A stretch of DNA of 64,000 nucleotides from Nitrospira sp. BO4 (lineage in GTDB: Bacteria; Nitrospirota; Nitrospiria; Nitrospirales; Nitrospiraceae). Positions 1-7,996 of this stretch are shown one piece after another. The DNA lies in contig JAMPUU010000007.1 in assembly GCA_030144965.1 (NCBI GenBank), positions 186,001 to 250,000 on the forward strand. The letters are read 5' to 3'. The position numbers and the translations under genes were made by a program. Below the pieces are notes generated by a model. The model worked only from the letters and a program-made list of their open reading frames with translations. It was not told the origin of the DNA and searched no databases. Positions within the stretch are counted from its first letter, which is position 1, and every line of letters begins with the position of its first letter.

Positions 1-412
1 CACTGATCGGAATTTGCACCGTTGTTCGCACCGCCAAACTCGGCTCAAGCCCACCCGGCCCCTGCTGCCGTGTAAACCGATATAATAATCCCGCACGAAT
101 CGCACGCGGATCATCCATCGTCCCTGGCTCTAGCGGTCCCCGGACGCCGGTCCCTCCTACAAACAGTTCGGTTCCCGCCCCCACCCCCCATCGAACATCG
201 ATTGTTTGGCGCCCACGCCCATCCCCGCTTGCCGTCTTATCAAAACGAATCGCCGGCTGAATCACGACCGCGTGCTGATTCACTGGGTACGCATCATCTA
301 ACTGCGTTGGAAACCCAGGCGATAAATTCAGCGGTGACACTTGCGCACCCACATTCGACACCAGCCCAAACGCTCCGTATAAGACGACAGCCCACACCCT
401 AAGACGACCCAT
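1..412 (-). CDS. Secreted, probably outer-membrane barrel protein (3' end outside window)
   Basis: An open reading frame runs off the left edge on the minus strand, so only the N-terminal 137 residues are visible. It starts with a short basic stretch, a hydrophobic segment and an Ala-Gln cleavage-like site (GLVSNVGAQ), a normal Sec signal peptide. After that come alternating hydrophobic/polar strands with many Gly and aromatic residues (for example DVRWGVGAGTELFVG and AGLLYRF), the look of a small beta-barrel or 'transporter' family outer-membrane protein. I chose ATG at 412 because AGAGGTG lies just upstream; an in-frame ATG at 427 would only add five residues. The exact family is not recognised. 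Confidence 0.6.
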   Translation of the reverse strand, partial: MGRLRVWAVVLYGAFGLVSNVGAQVSPLNLSPGFPTQLDDAYPVNQHAVVIQPAIRFDKTASGDGRGRQTIDVRWGVGAGTELFVGGTGVRGPLEPGTMDDPRAIRAGLLYRFTRQQGPGGLEPSLAVRTTVQIPIS

Positions 413-493
413 ATCACACCTCTTCATCCCGCACACCAATACCGATCTGTTCGATGTTTCAGTATTACAGTCCTGTAGTTAGAAGAAAGAGAC

Positions 494-1201
494 CTAGGCA
501 ACCGACGGCAGGGGAAACCAACAACACGGGCAGGCCAGACCCTCACGCAACAGCTGAGACCATGACCCTTCTGACACCAACGGAATCATCGGACACAACA
601 CAATTTCTGCACGCGGCGCCTGACGATCTAACGGCATCGTTCGCCAAATGGGATCTTCAATTAGCTTGTCATTCGCAATCAGACCGCTCCGCTCAAACAG
701 GTGATACAACGCGTCTTGCATCCCGGACCGATCCCGCGCGATCCGATCACCTGGCCAATACCACACGTACATCAACATCGGCACACGAATCGGAAGCGGC
801 ACCTGCCACGCCCGTAGCTGCGTCAAGATTTGTTTATGCGCATCGGTACGCCACGACACGAACCGGGCCCGTGGATGTTTTCGAGGCCCCCCGGACTCAC
901 TCACTGACGCCACTGGATCATAGCGAAGACCAATGCCATTTTTACCTGATGGCAACTGACCCTGTAACGAGAGATGCAACCCCGGAACACGCTGCCACAA
1001 CAGCGGGCCCAGATGCTGAGCTCGCATCGCATCGATGGCCACCAATTGCTGCTCACGCACCAACCGTTCGGCACGAGGCTCACCTGGGCGAGTCCGCTTT
1101 CGCGCCACCTCGATTTCCGTCGCACCAATGGTGAGTACAGGCACCCCCTGCCGGCCACGCGCGAAGCCACGTCGCACACGAATAGGGCGACTAGAGCGCA
1201 T
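494..1201 (-). CDS. RusA-like Holliday junction resolvase
   Basis: RusA enzymes are small dimeric nucleases that cut Holliday junctions and are common in phages and plasmids. The middle of this protein has the family's acidic signature: a DRSGMQDALYHLFE stretch followed by SGLIANDKLIED, matching the RusA pattern of Asp residues in 'D-x-D-N..K...D.L...G...DD..V'. The N-terminal ~100 residues are basic and unlike compact RusA, so the protein is longer than the usual ~120-150 residues. The start is uncertain: ATG at 1201 overlaps the last codons of the upstream helicase gene by 11 bases; a GTG at 1225 is an alternative. It is the second gene of a minus-strand operon with the RecD2-like helicase, fitting a role in processing recombination intermediates. 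Confidence 0.6.
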   Translation of the reverse strand: MRSSRPIRVRRGFARGRQGVPVLTIGATEIEVARKRTRPGEPRAERLVREQQLVAIDAMRAQHLGPLLWQRVPGLHLSLQGQLPSGKNGIGLRYDPVASVSESGGPRKHPRARFVSWRTDAHKQILTQLRAWQVPLPIRVPMLMYVWYWPGDRIARDRSGMQDALYHLFERSGLIANDKLIEDPIWRTMPLDRQAPRAEIVLCPMIPLVSEGSWSQLLREGLACPCCWFPLPSVA

Positions 1202-2912
1202 AACACCACGTCGCTTGTCGTCCACGTGTTAATCCCACATATTGCATGTGTGCCTCCTCCGCAAACTCTTTCGCCGCTGATGGCACCACAAACACCACGG
1301 TATCGAATCGGCTGCCTTGCACCTTGTGCACGGTCAAGCAATAGGCCAACTGCAAATCACGCGGCGCCACCGTCGCCAACAACCCGGTTTCCAACCGCAC
1401 CTGCACACCGGTGCCGACACCTCCGACCACCGTCCCCATCTGCCCGTTGTAGACGGGAACCGGACCGTCATAATCTGTCCGCACCACAATCACCCGATCT
1501 CGCACACGAAATCCCTCGCCCACCGGAGATCCAGATGGATTCATGGCCCGCTGCAAATAGGCATTGAGCTGTACCGTTCCTAATCGACTACTCTTTACGG
1601 GAGACAACACTTGCCACTCCTGCCCTTCCCGCGCACAGGTATGACACAGCTGTTGCAGATTGAAGAGTAAATGCTCCGTCGACCAATGCCGGACCATGGT
1701 CACGTCCACCGTAGGACGTACACCCAAATCATGGACTGGCAGGAGCGACAATAACTCCTGAAACACCGGTTCTCCTTCCACTGGAGGCAACTGGCGAGGA
1801 TCTCCGCAAAAAATAATATGTCCCGGAATAATTCTGAGTGCGGCAGATAGCATCGGCCACGTCAACATCGACACTTCATCGATGATCACCACATCGTATG
1901 GGACTGGCGTTTTCGAACAGCCCCGTGGACCAAATCCAATCAAGCGATGCAACGTCTGGGCTTCAGGACCAATCACGCTGGCCGCCTTCCCGGTCATCGC
2001 CGTCACCGCCACGCGCCAACCCGCCGCACGACAGGCCGCCGCGACCTCGCGCAATCGCGTGGTCTTGCCGCTCATCGCCGCTCCGGTCAACACCACATAG
2101 CGATGTTGCAACAGGCCTTCACACCCCTCGACCACACCGCAGGGCAGTGGCACTTGATTGTTCTGAAGCGCTTGCAGCGCAAGCCGGCGCTGATGAAACC
2201 AGCTCGGCAGACAATACCGCTCCCCATCACGCGTCACAATGGATGAGCGCCATACCAGATCCCACTCCACCTCAACCTCTGACGACAATCCCAACAGAGA
2301 GGAGACGCGCGCGATCAACTCCTCTCGCGTCAACCGGGCACAGCCACTCCGTTCCGCACGACGCAACACTTCCGTCGTCCCCGCTTGCAACCGCGGCAAC
2401 ATCCACGGATCGCCATGCAACCGCCGATGCAGCATATCCGCCGCTTCAAAGTCGAGATCACGTCGGCGGACCAACGCATACGGATTCCCGGCGATCCGAA
2501 CGGCCTTCCGCATCGAGAGATGCGCCAGACGCTCGGCCAACGCCCGCGACCCGGACGACAACAACCAGGTCAACGCAGGCTGCAACAGCCGCAATACCTC
2601 AACTTGCTCCCCAGTGGGTTCGGGCACGCCTAATAAGACCGGCGCAAGCCGCTCTGGACCCAAGTCTGTCAGTGCTTCCAGCGGATGAAGGGCAGAGGCC
2701 AGCAGATAGCGACGACGCGCCCCCCGATGCCATTCACCCGTCACCCGCACCCGCAAGCCCGCGAAGAACTCCGATGCCCCCATCGGCGCAATCACCGTGA
2801 TTCTGCGATTCAAGACCACGCGGACGCTCGACGACGCTCGCATCGGACGAAGCGACGTCACCGTGCCTTCAATTTGAGCCGGAATAGCCGCCACGTCAGG
2901 ATAAATGGACAT
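1191..2912 (-). CDS. RecD2-like SF1B DNA helicase
   Basis: A 573-residue 5'-3' DNA helicase of the RecD2/Dda class. In order: an N-terminal OB-like region, a RecD2-type helix-hairpin region around 'GNPYAL', Walker A GAAMSGKT (~res 275), DEVSML as Walker B, GDPRQLPP as motif III, and a C-terminal half ending in LTVHKVQGS (motif V) and QYVGLTRGR (motif VI). The Walker A has Met-Ser where Gly-Thr is usual, but the Lys-Thr needed for nucleotide binding is kept. It is shorter than typical RecD2 (~720-800 residues). GAGGGGGG lies just before ATG 2912. It is divergently transcribed from the Fe-S nuclease gene, with a duplicated inverted repeat between them, so both are probably controlled together. 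Confidence 0.85.
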   Translation of the reverse strand: MSIYPDVAAIPAQIEGTVTSLRPMRASSSVRVVLNRRITVIAPMGASEFFAGLRVRVTGEWHRGARRRYLLASALHPLEALTDLGPERLAPVLLGVPEPTGEQVEVLRLLQPALTWLLSSGSRALAERLAHLSMRKAVRIAGNPYALVRRRDLDFEAADMLHRRLHGDPWMLPRLQAGTTEVLRRAERSGCARLTREELIARVSSLLGLSSEVEVEWDLVWRSSIVTRDGERYCLPSWFHQRRLALQALQNNQVPLPCGVVEGCEGLLQHRYVVLTGAAMSGKTTRLREVAAACRAAGWRVAVTAMTGKAASVIGPEAQTLHRLIGFGPRGCSKTPVPYDVVIIDEVSMLTWPMLSAALRIIPGHIIFCGDPRQLPPVEGEPVFQELLSLLPVHDLGVRPTVDVTMVRHWSTEHLLFNLQQLCHTCAREGQEWQVLSPVKSSRLGTVQLNAYLQRAMNPSGSPVGEGFRVRDRVIVVRTDYDGPVPVYNGQMGTVVGGVGTGVQVRLETGLLATVAPRDLQLAYCLTVHKVQGSRFDTVVFVVPSAAKEFAEEAHMQYVGLTRGRQATWCYAL

Positions 2913-2967
2913 ACACCCCCCTCTCGTCCCTTCTCCTCACTATTACGCTCCGACGTAAACAGCCTCG

Positions 2968-3049
2968 TGACACTGGCACTGATCTCTTGTGTCACAGTGT
3001 CACTCAACGACCCCTGACACTGGCACCGATCCCCTGTGTCACGGTGTCA
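2968..3049. promoter_or_regulatory. Duplicated 35-bp operator between divergent genes
   Basis: Two near-identical 35-base units lie at 2968-3002 and 3015-3049, 47 bases apart start to start. Each begins TGACACTG and ends in CAGTGTCA (first copy) or CGGTGTCA (second), so each unit is an inverted repeat, with a further TGTGTCAC inside. They sit in the 172-base gap between the divergent helicase and nuclease genes. This is what a dimeric regulator site looks like; the regulator is unknown, and the HTH protein encoded at 5726-6415 is a candidate by proximity only. Confidence 0.6.
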
Positions 3050-3084
3050 TTCCTCTGTTCCAGCACATTCACCGGGAGCCGCAC

Positions 3085-4278
3085 ATGTTTGCAGAAACTA
3101 TCCTCGGCGTCGCCAAACTCGGCATCACCCCCTCCACCTATCGTCCACGCCCGAGCCTCGCCGGTCCTGAACGCTGTCTCCGTCAAACCGTCTATCGGGG
3201 TCGCGGGGTTGAGGAGCCACCGGTCAGCGGACGACTCGCCATGATTTTTCGCGATGGACATACGAACGAAGACACCAGTCTCGCGTTCCTTCAGCAGTCC
3301 TTGTTTCACATCCATGGCCAACAATTAGCCATCAATATCCTTGGCGCCCTAGACTGGCTGACTGATGCGCCCGCATATCGTTGCCCCATGTGTTCTGAAG
3401 CTGCCGGCACAGACGTCTGGATCCTCGCCACCACCTTTCATGGACACATCGACGCCCTCGCCACCACCGTACTAGGCCGCACCTATCTCTTTGAGCACAA
3501 AGCGGTCGTTTCCCACTTCTTCCGCCGCTACTGGGAAGAAGAAAAAGAACCGCTCGACTACTTCACACAAATTGTGTCGTATTTTCGGGGATTACACGAA
3601 GAGGGGCTGGACATCACCGAGGGAGCCCTGGTGATCAAAAACAAAGACACCGGCGCCATTCTCGAGTTCGAACTACAGTACGACTATATGGAAGACCGCC
3701 TCACTGTCACCGCAATCCTCCGCGCGCCAGGACGGGAGCGCAAAACCGTGAATCAGACGTACCAGGGGCTTTTTACCCAGACCATCGACCGCTTTCGCGA
3801 AGCCCATCGTCACATCACCAACCAGACGTTACCGGATCGCCTGAAAGATGCCGACGATATCCGCTGCCAGTACTGCCCATTCGATGACATCTGCTGGGAC
3901 GACTATCAAGCGCCGGTACTGACCGAGCGTCTGATCATGCCCGACAGACTCAAAAAAGAAGCGGAAGAATACATTGCCCTCGACCGTGAACTCGCACCCA
4001 AAAACAAGCGCCATGAGGAACTCAAAGACCTCCTGAAACAAGAACTCGAGCAGCTCCATGTCACAGAAGCGATTATGGGAGACAAGATGCTCCTCCTGCA
4101 ACGCAGCACCCAGACGAGAACCGACGAGAAGCGCCTGCCGGTGATACTGAAGACCTATTTCAGCAAAACCATCGACATCCTCAAACTCACCATCAAATCA
4201 ACGATCCCGAGTGCCCACACCGCAAAGAAACGCAAGCTCCCCACTGTCCCACGCGGCCCGCACAGCCATGCCGCGTAA
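3085..4278 (+). CDS. Cas4/RecB-like PD-(D/E)XK exonuclease with Fe-S cluster
   Basis: A 397-residue nuclease. The catalytic core is visible as GHIDAL (Asp123), LFEHKAV (Glu137-x-Lys139) and QIVSYF (Gln162, Tyr166), the order seen in RecB-type PD-(D/E)XK enzymes. One cysteine near the N terminus (PERCLRQ, Cys31) plus a C-terminal CQYCPFDDIC cluster (Cys261, 264, 270) match the 1+3 cysteine Fe-S arrangement of Cas4, AddB and Dna2. No CRISPR or cas genes are present, so this is a plasmid or phage recombination nuclease rather than an adaptation factor. After the core there is a Lys/Glu-rich helical tail of about 120 residues. GGGAG precedes ATG 3085; upstream in-frame starts would run through the operator repeats and were not chosen. 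Confidence 0.8.
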   Translation: MFAETILGVAKLGITPSTYRPRPSLAGPERCLRQTVYRGRGVEEPPVSGRLAMIFRDGHTNEDTSLAFLQQSLFHIHGQQLAINILGALDWLTDAPAYRCPMCSEAAGTDVWILATTFHGHIDALATTVLGRTYLFEHKAVVSHFFRRYWEEEKEPLDYFTQIVSYFRGLHEEGLDITEGALVIKNKDTGAILEFELQYDYMEDRLTVTAILRAPGRERKTVNQTYQGLFTQTIDRFREAHRHITNQTLPDRLKDADDIRCQYCPFDDICWDDYQAPVLTERLIMPDRLKKEAEEYIALDRELAPKNKRHEELKDLLKQELEQLHVTEAIMGDKMLLLQRSTQTRTDEKRLPVILKTYFSKTIDILKLTIKSTIPSAHTAKKRKLPTVPRGPHSHAA

Positions 4279-4334
4279 GTAGCCCGCCCGTCCGCATCAA
4301 TTCGTTCACCGTCTTATACAAGGAGCATCTCTCC

Positions 4335-5684
4335 ATGGCCACCGCTGCCCGTAAATTCGTCACCATCAGTGGACTGAGCGACGAAGTCCGCATTCCCCGA
4401 CTCGGCCGGATCCGATTGGGCCACATCAATGTGAATAACGCCTCCGGCAGTACGTATCCCATTGAAGACCCCTTCTTTCACGTGCCACCGGAAGTCCAAG
4501 AAGTCTATGGCGAGCATCCAACCGAACTCGACATCATGTTTCCGGTGAACGACCGCGGCGTCGTCTTTCCACAGGCGTACGAATACTACGGCAGTGCGCG
4601 TCGACTGCTCTGCACCGGCAACGGCAAAGAAGCGATGCGGTGGAACAAAGACGCGCTGGTCAGCCAACCATGCGGATGCCCGTGCGACTTATTGGGGAAA
4701 GGCTGCAAACAACGCGGCCACCTCATGGTCATGCTGCCCAAAGTCAAAAATCAGGGTGGGGTCTACCAAGTTGACACTGGCAGTATCAACGCAATCATCG
4801 CCATTAACTCCACCTTGAACATCCTGGCGCCCGAAGACAATCCTGACAGCGGCATGTTGGGGTACTTCGCGATGGTGCCGATGAAATTACGCCGCGTCGC
4901 ACGCGACATCTATCCCAACGGCATGCATAAAAAGAGTTACCCACTTCAATTGAGCCTGAATGCCAATGAAGACGAGATCAAAGACCTCCGCGCACGGCGA
5001 GAAGAAATCCTGGCCAAAACCCGCTGTTGGGTGGTCGAACAGCCGGAACAAACCAACCCCGAGGACGATCCAGGAATGATCATCACCATCGATGACAAAC
5101 CGCTGGAACGAACGAGCACCACCGCCGATACCCCTCTCGTGTCCGTTCAGTCCAATCTCGCGCGAGAATCCACTCAACAGACATCGGAGCAAATACCCGA
5201 AACCTCACTCACGTCGTCCAGCGCACCACTCCAGGCACTTCAGGCCGCCGAAGAACCGAAACCAACACCCAACGAGACTCGAACCGAGATCGCGCACCCG
5301 ACGAATACGCAGCCACAACCAACGGCCCAGGCTCCTAAGAATCCTACGCCTCCTGCCGACCAAGCCTTCCCTCGGCCCAATAGACCTACACTGTCACCCA
5401 GCACCGAGGCTCCCGCCCCGGCACAGGGTCAGCCGACGCGAACCGCAGTCCCCACGGCACGAGAATCAGTCACTCCGCTCAGCATGACACTGACCAGACC
5501 ACAACAGGACCGAATCCTAGCAAAAACCAGGGGAATCAAAATCCCAGACGATATTGTGCGGCTAAAAACGGCGACTTTGACGAAGAAGGAAGCGTCGGGG
5601 CTGATCGACCGACTGGACAGAGGAGACTTTAGTTTTTTCGAGAAACGAGAGGTAAAAGCTGTTCCACTTCCCCAATCCGCATAA
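4335..5684 (+). CDS. gp3-like (phage recombination directionality factor family) protein
   Basis: The first ~230 residues resemble the phiC31 gp3-like family common in phages: a LGRIRLG start, ELDIMFPV, FPQAYEYYGS and a cysteine knot CGCPCDLLGKGC followed by GHLMVMLP. In phiC31, gp3 turns the serine integrase towards excision; most distant relatives have no tested role. Residues ~250-400 are a Pro/Thr/Gln-rich low-complexity linker, and the last ~50 residues form a small basic domain. The gene directly follows the Fe-S nuclease (56-base gap, AAGGAG before ATG), and the pair probably forms one operon. No serine integrase is seen, so a directionality role is not established; a recombination or ssDNA-related role is as likely. 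Confidence 0.55.
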   Translation: MATAARKFVTISGLSDEVRIPRLGRIRLGHINVNNASGSTYPIEDPFFHVPPEVQEVYGEHPTELDIMFPVNDRGVVFPQAYEYYGSARRLLCTGNGKEAMRWNKDALVSQPCGCPCDLLGKGCKQRGHLMVMLPKVKNQGGVYQVDTGSINAIIAINSTLNILAPEDNPDSGMLGYFAMVPMKLRRVARDIYPNGMHKKSYPLQLSLNANEDEIKDLRARREEILAKTRCWVVEQPEQTNPEDDPGMIITIDDKPLERTSTTADTPLVSVQSNLARESTQQTSEQIPETSLTSSSAPLQALQAAEEPKPTPNETRTEIAHPTNTQPQPTAQAPKNPTPPADQAFPRPNRPTLSPSTEAPAPAQGQPTRTAVPTARESVTPLSMTLTRPQQDRILAKTRGIKIPDDIVRLKTATLTKKEASGLIDRLDRGDFSFFEKREVKAVPLPQSA

Positions 5685-5689
5685 CCGAT

Positions 5690-5718
5690 GCCCCCCTCGC
5701 TATTGATGCGAGGGGGGC
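5690..5718. terminator. Bidirectional hairpin terminator
   Basis: A perfect 11-base stem GCCCCCCTCGC / GCGAGGGGGGC with a 7-base loop lies between two convergent genes that end at 5684 (plus) and 5726 (minus). There is no strong T run, so it may block read-through in both directions mainly by its very stable stem. Confidence 0.75.
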
Positions 5719-5725
5719 TAGCGAT

Positions 5726-6415
5726 TCACCGCGCAGACGAGGACGACCGACGACGAGGTTTCTTCACGCGTGACAAACCCAACCCCTTATCCATCACCTC
5801 ATTAAACGCCGGCTGACTCAGACGAGACAGATCCCCCAGAAATGTCGACGATCGCTTCGCCAGCTGCCGCAAGGGCACGGGCACATAGCCGGCCAATTCA
5901 ACATAGACCGCCGGATCCTCTGATAGGTGCTGAGCCAACCGCACAACCTCCCACTGATCCATCAACGCTTGGCCCCGTAACACCTGGATCACATGACGAA
6001 CGGTCATCTTCGCGTCCCGCATGATCTTGCGGCGTTTCTCAACCGACTGCCTCGACCAATCATTACGGAGTCGTTCGAGAAAGGCTGGCGGCATGGCTAA
6101 CGGAGGCACCATCGACTCCGGGACTGACTGCACCGCCTCCGGAAACTCTTCCGCTACCCGTGCTTGATACAACAGGAGCCGAAAACGGCGGCGTTCCGGC
6201 GCATTCCGACCACAGACATCAGCAATACGATTTGCCATGGCTTCACTCGGTACACGCCCTCCTTGAGCCCGCGGCTTCAAGAGATTACTCACATACCCCT
6301 GCGCCACCCCAAGGGCCTGCGCAAACTCCGTCTGACTCCCCCATCGCCGTTGCCGATACATACGCTTCACCAGATCGCAACACTGAAGTCGAATCATCTT
6401 AGAAGGCTGACGCAT
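5726..6415 (-). CDS. HTH (Cro/XRE-like) transcriptional regulator
   Basis: The N-terminal third has a clear helix-turn-helix: GSQTEFAQALGVAQGYVSNLL, of which TEFAQALGV and AQGYVSNLL are the two helices. The rest of the 229-residue protein has no motif I can name and ends in a very basic Arg/Ser tail. I chose ATG 6415 because GGGGAG lies six bases upstream; a GTG at 6448 in frame has no clear site. Its neighbours suggest a plasmid regulator; it could act on the duplicated operator at 2968-3049 or on its own promoter. Confidence 0.7.
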   Translation of the reverse strand: MRQPSKMIRLQCCDLVKRMYRQRRWGSQTEFAQALGVAQGYVSNLLKPRAQGGRVPSEAMANRIADVCGRNAPERRRFRLLLYQARVAEEFPEAVQSVPESMVPPLAMPPAFLERLRNDWSRQSVEKRRKIMRDAKMTVRHVIQVLRGQALMDQWEVVRLAQHLSEDPAVYVELAGYVPVPLRQLAKRSSTFLGDLSRLSQPAFNEVMDKGLGLSRVKKPRRRSSSSAR

Positions 6416-6742
6416 CCAATCTCCCCACCGCTGAAACGTAATAGACACGCAACACGAATCCGTACTATGCCACGATCGCCCGCGAAGCGTAAATATGAAA
6501 CATCCGCGCGGAACATCCCAGGATCACCACAGGTATACCATAACGTTTTATATCTCCATTGATATATTTTGCATGACCCATTACAATCCGCCGCCAAGAA
6601 CATGCTCACACCACAGCCGTTCACATTTTCTGTTCTTGAATCATCAGAATCTTCGGCGCGGAGACCCCGAAATTTCAGGCCGGGGAAGAGCGCCGTTCCT
6701 GTTTGCGCGAGTGTGAGCTCGTACCAGAAGAGGATCGACACC
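6416..6742. other. Intergenic region with left part of the TnpB element
   Basis: This 327-base gap between the divergent regulator and tnpB holds no supported gene. Bases ~6450-6600 are AT-rich and probably contain the regulator's promoter and the original promoter of the downstream sigma-like gene. Bases 6665-6685 form a small hairpin (CCCCG ... CGGGG), typical of the left end of IS605-type elements. The left boundary is not defined; TTGAT at 6559-6563 is one possible target motif, by analogy with ISDra2 only. Confidence 0.4.
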
Positions 6743-7939
6743 ATGAAACGCCGCTGGACCTTCCGGGCCTATCCCACCGAGCCGCAAGCCGAGCAGTTGG
6801 CCAAGACGTTCGGCTGTTGCCGCTTGGTTTATAACGGCATGCTGGCCGCACGGACCGCCGCGTTCCATCGTGGCGACCGACTGACCTACGCAGGGACCAG
6901 TGCCAAGTTGACGGTCCTGAAGAAGGACCCTGACTTGGCGTTTCTGAATGACGTCTCCTGTGTGCCGCTCCAGCAATCCCTTCGGCATCTGCAAACGGCG
7001 TTCGTGAATTTCTTTGCCAAGCGCAGCGCCTATCCCACCTTCAAGAAGAAACATAAGACACGAGACAGCGCAGAATATACCCGGAGTGGATTTCGCTTTG
7101 ACGTCACTCATCAACAATTGACGTTGGCCAAGCTCGGCGTGTTGGATCTTCGAATCAGTCGTCACGTCGACGTCGATCCCACGACCGTGACCGTCACACG
7201 ACATCCCTCCGGGCGCTATTACGTCTCAATGGTCCTGGAGATCGCGGCTCCCACGATCACGCGAGTCAAGACCGGACAGTCGATCGGCATCGACTTCGGC
7301 GTGACGCGCCTCGCCGCACTGTCGAACGGCGAAAGCATTCCCAATCCCAAACATCTGTTGCGACGTACCGCGTTGTTGGCCCGTGCTCAGCGTAGACTGT
7401 CTCGCAAAGAAATCGGTTCGAATCGCCGCCTGACACAAGTCCGTCGTGTGGCGCGACTGCACGAGAAGATTGCCGATGCTCGGCGCGATGCGCTGCACAA
7501 GCTCAGCACGTCACTTGTGCAACGGTTTGACCACATCTATCTTGAAGATTTGCATCTGAGGGGCCTGGTTCAAAACCACAACCTGGCCCGTTCCCTGTCG
7601 GACGCGTCGATTGGCACGGCGATCAGACTGATCGCATCGAAAGCCGAGGCGTCCGGCGTGACGGTCGTGAAGATCGACCGATGGTTCCCGAGTAGTAAGC
7701 ACTGTTCGACCTGTGGACATGTGTTGGACCTGTTGCCGTTACGCACACGTCGTTGGGCCTGTCCGCAGTGTCACAGTGATCATGACCGCGATGTCAACGC
7801 GGCCAAGAATATTTTGGCGGTCGGGCAGACCGTCACTGTACGTGGAGCGGGGGTAAGAACCCGTCGAGCTTCGGTTCGACGAGCCACCCGGCGACGAAGC
7901 GTAAACCACTCGAAGGGGAAGTCTCGTACTTCTTCTTAG
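6743..7939 (+). CDS. tnpB: TnpB, RNA-guided nuclease of IS605-type element
   Basis: A 398-residue TnpB/OrfB. The split RuvC active site is intact: Asp184 in GIDFGVTRL, Glu269 in YLEDLHLRG and Asp350 in HDRDVNAAKNI. The zinc ribbon is also intact: CSTCGH (Cys321/324) and CPQCH (Cys340/343). The N-terminal wedge/REC-like part begins MKRRWTFRAYPT, which is typical, so I used ATG 6743 (AGAGGA upstream) rather than an earlier in-frame ATG. TnpB proteins of this kind use an omegaRNA from the element's right end to cut DNA and so favour element retention. Because all catalytic residues are present, it should be an active nuclease and not one of the catalytically dead TnpB-derived repressors. Confidence 0.92.
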   Translation: MKRRWTFRAYPTEPQAEQLAKTFGCCRLVYNGMLAARTAAFHRGDRLTYAGTSAKLTVLKKDPDLAFLNDVSCVPLQQSLRHLQTAFVNFFAKRSAYPTFKKKHKTRDSAEYTRSGFRFDVTHQQLTLAKLGVLDLRISRHVDVDPTTVTVTRHPSGRYYVSMVLEIAAPTITRVKTGQSIGIDFGVTRLAALSNGESIPNPKHLLRRTALLARAQRRLSRKEIGSNRRLTQVRRVARLHEKIADARRDALHKLSTSLVQRFDHIYLEDLHLRGLVQNHNLARSLSDASIGTAIRLIASKAEASGVTVVKIDRWFPSSKHCSTCGHVLDLLPLRTRRWACPQCHSDHDRDVNAAKNILAVGQTVTVRGAGVRTRRASVRRATRRRSVNHSKGKSRTSS

Positions 7940-7974
7940 GAATCTCCGGGCGTTAGCCCGGAGAGGATGTCAAT
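7850..7974 (+). ncRNA. Candidate omegaRNA (right-end RNA) of the TnpB element
   Basis: In IS605-type elements the guide RNA scaffold overlaps the 3' end of tnpB and ends exactly at the right terminus, with the guide read from flanking DNA. Here the tnpB end is followed by a GC-rich hairpin (7944-7963) and AGGATGTCAA, the expected end of the scaffold. The guide would then begin near 7975, reading TAGCTCGGATGGAGGA. The 5' limit is a guess; mapping is by analogy only. Confidence 0.45.
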
Positions 7975-7996
7975 AGCTCGGATGGAGGATTTATCT

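Larger units (their letters stand above)
6665..7974 (+). mobile_element. Solitary TnpB (IS1341-type, IS200/IS605 family) element
   Basis: The element carries tnpB only, with no tnpA Y1 transposase nearby. A left hairpin lies at 6665-6685 and a strong right-end hairpin CTCCGGGC gtta GCCCGGAG at 7944-7963, followed by AGGATGTCAA, a sequence familiar as the right terminus of many IS605-family elements. On that basis the right boundary falls at about 7974. Such elements move only when a TnpA acts in trans. The left boundary is approximate. The element ends about eight bases before the Shine-Dalgarno site of the next gene. Confidence 0.7.

Noticed and set aside
454..1134. Plus-strand frame of 226 codons
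   Set aside because: It is antisense to the RusA-like gene; the Thr/Ala/His-rich translation is typical of a reverse-strand shadow.
1898..2800. Plus-strand frame of 300 codons
   Set aside because: Antisense to the RecD2-like gene with Pro/Arg/Ser-rich low-complexity translation.
3085..4278. CRISPR-Cas adaptation gene (cas4)
   Set aside because: No repeats or other cas genes seen; a plasmid or phage nuclease fits better.
6743..7939. Dead TnpB used as a repressor
   Set aside because: All three RuvC acidic residues and the zinc cysteines are present.
7941..7990. Rho-independent terminator after tnpB
   Set aside because: The hairpin is better explained as the right end of the TnpB element; there is no T run.
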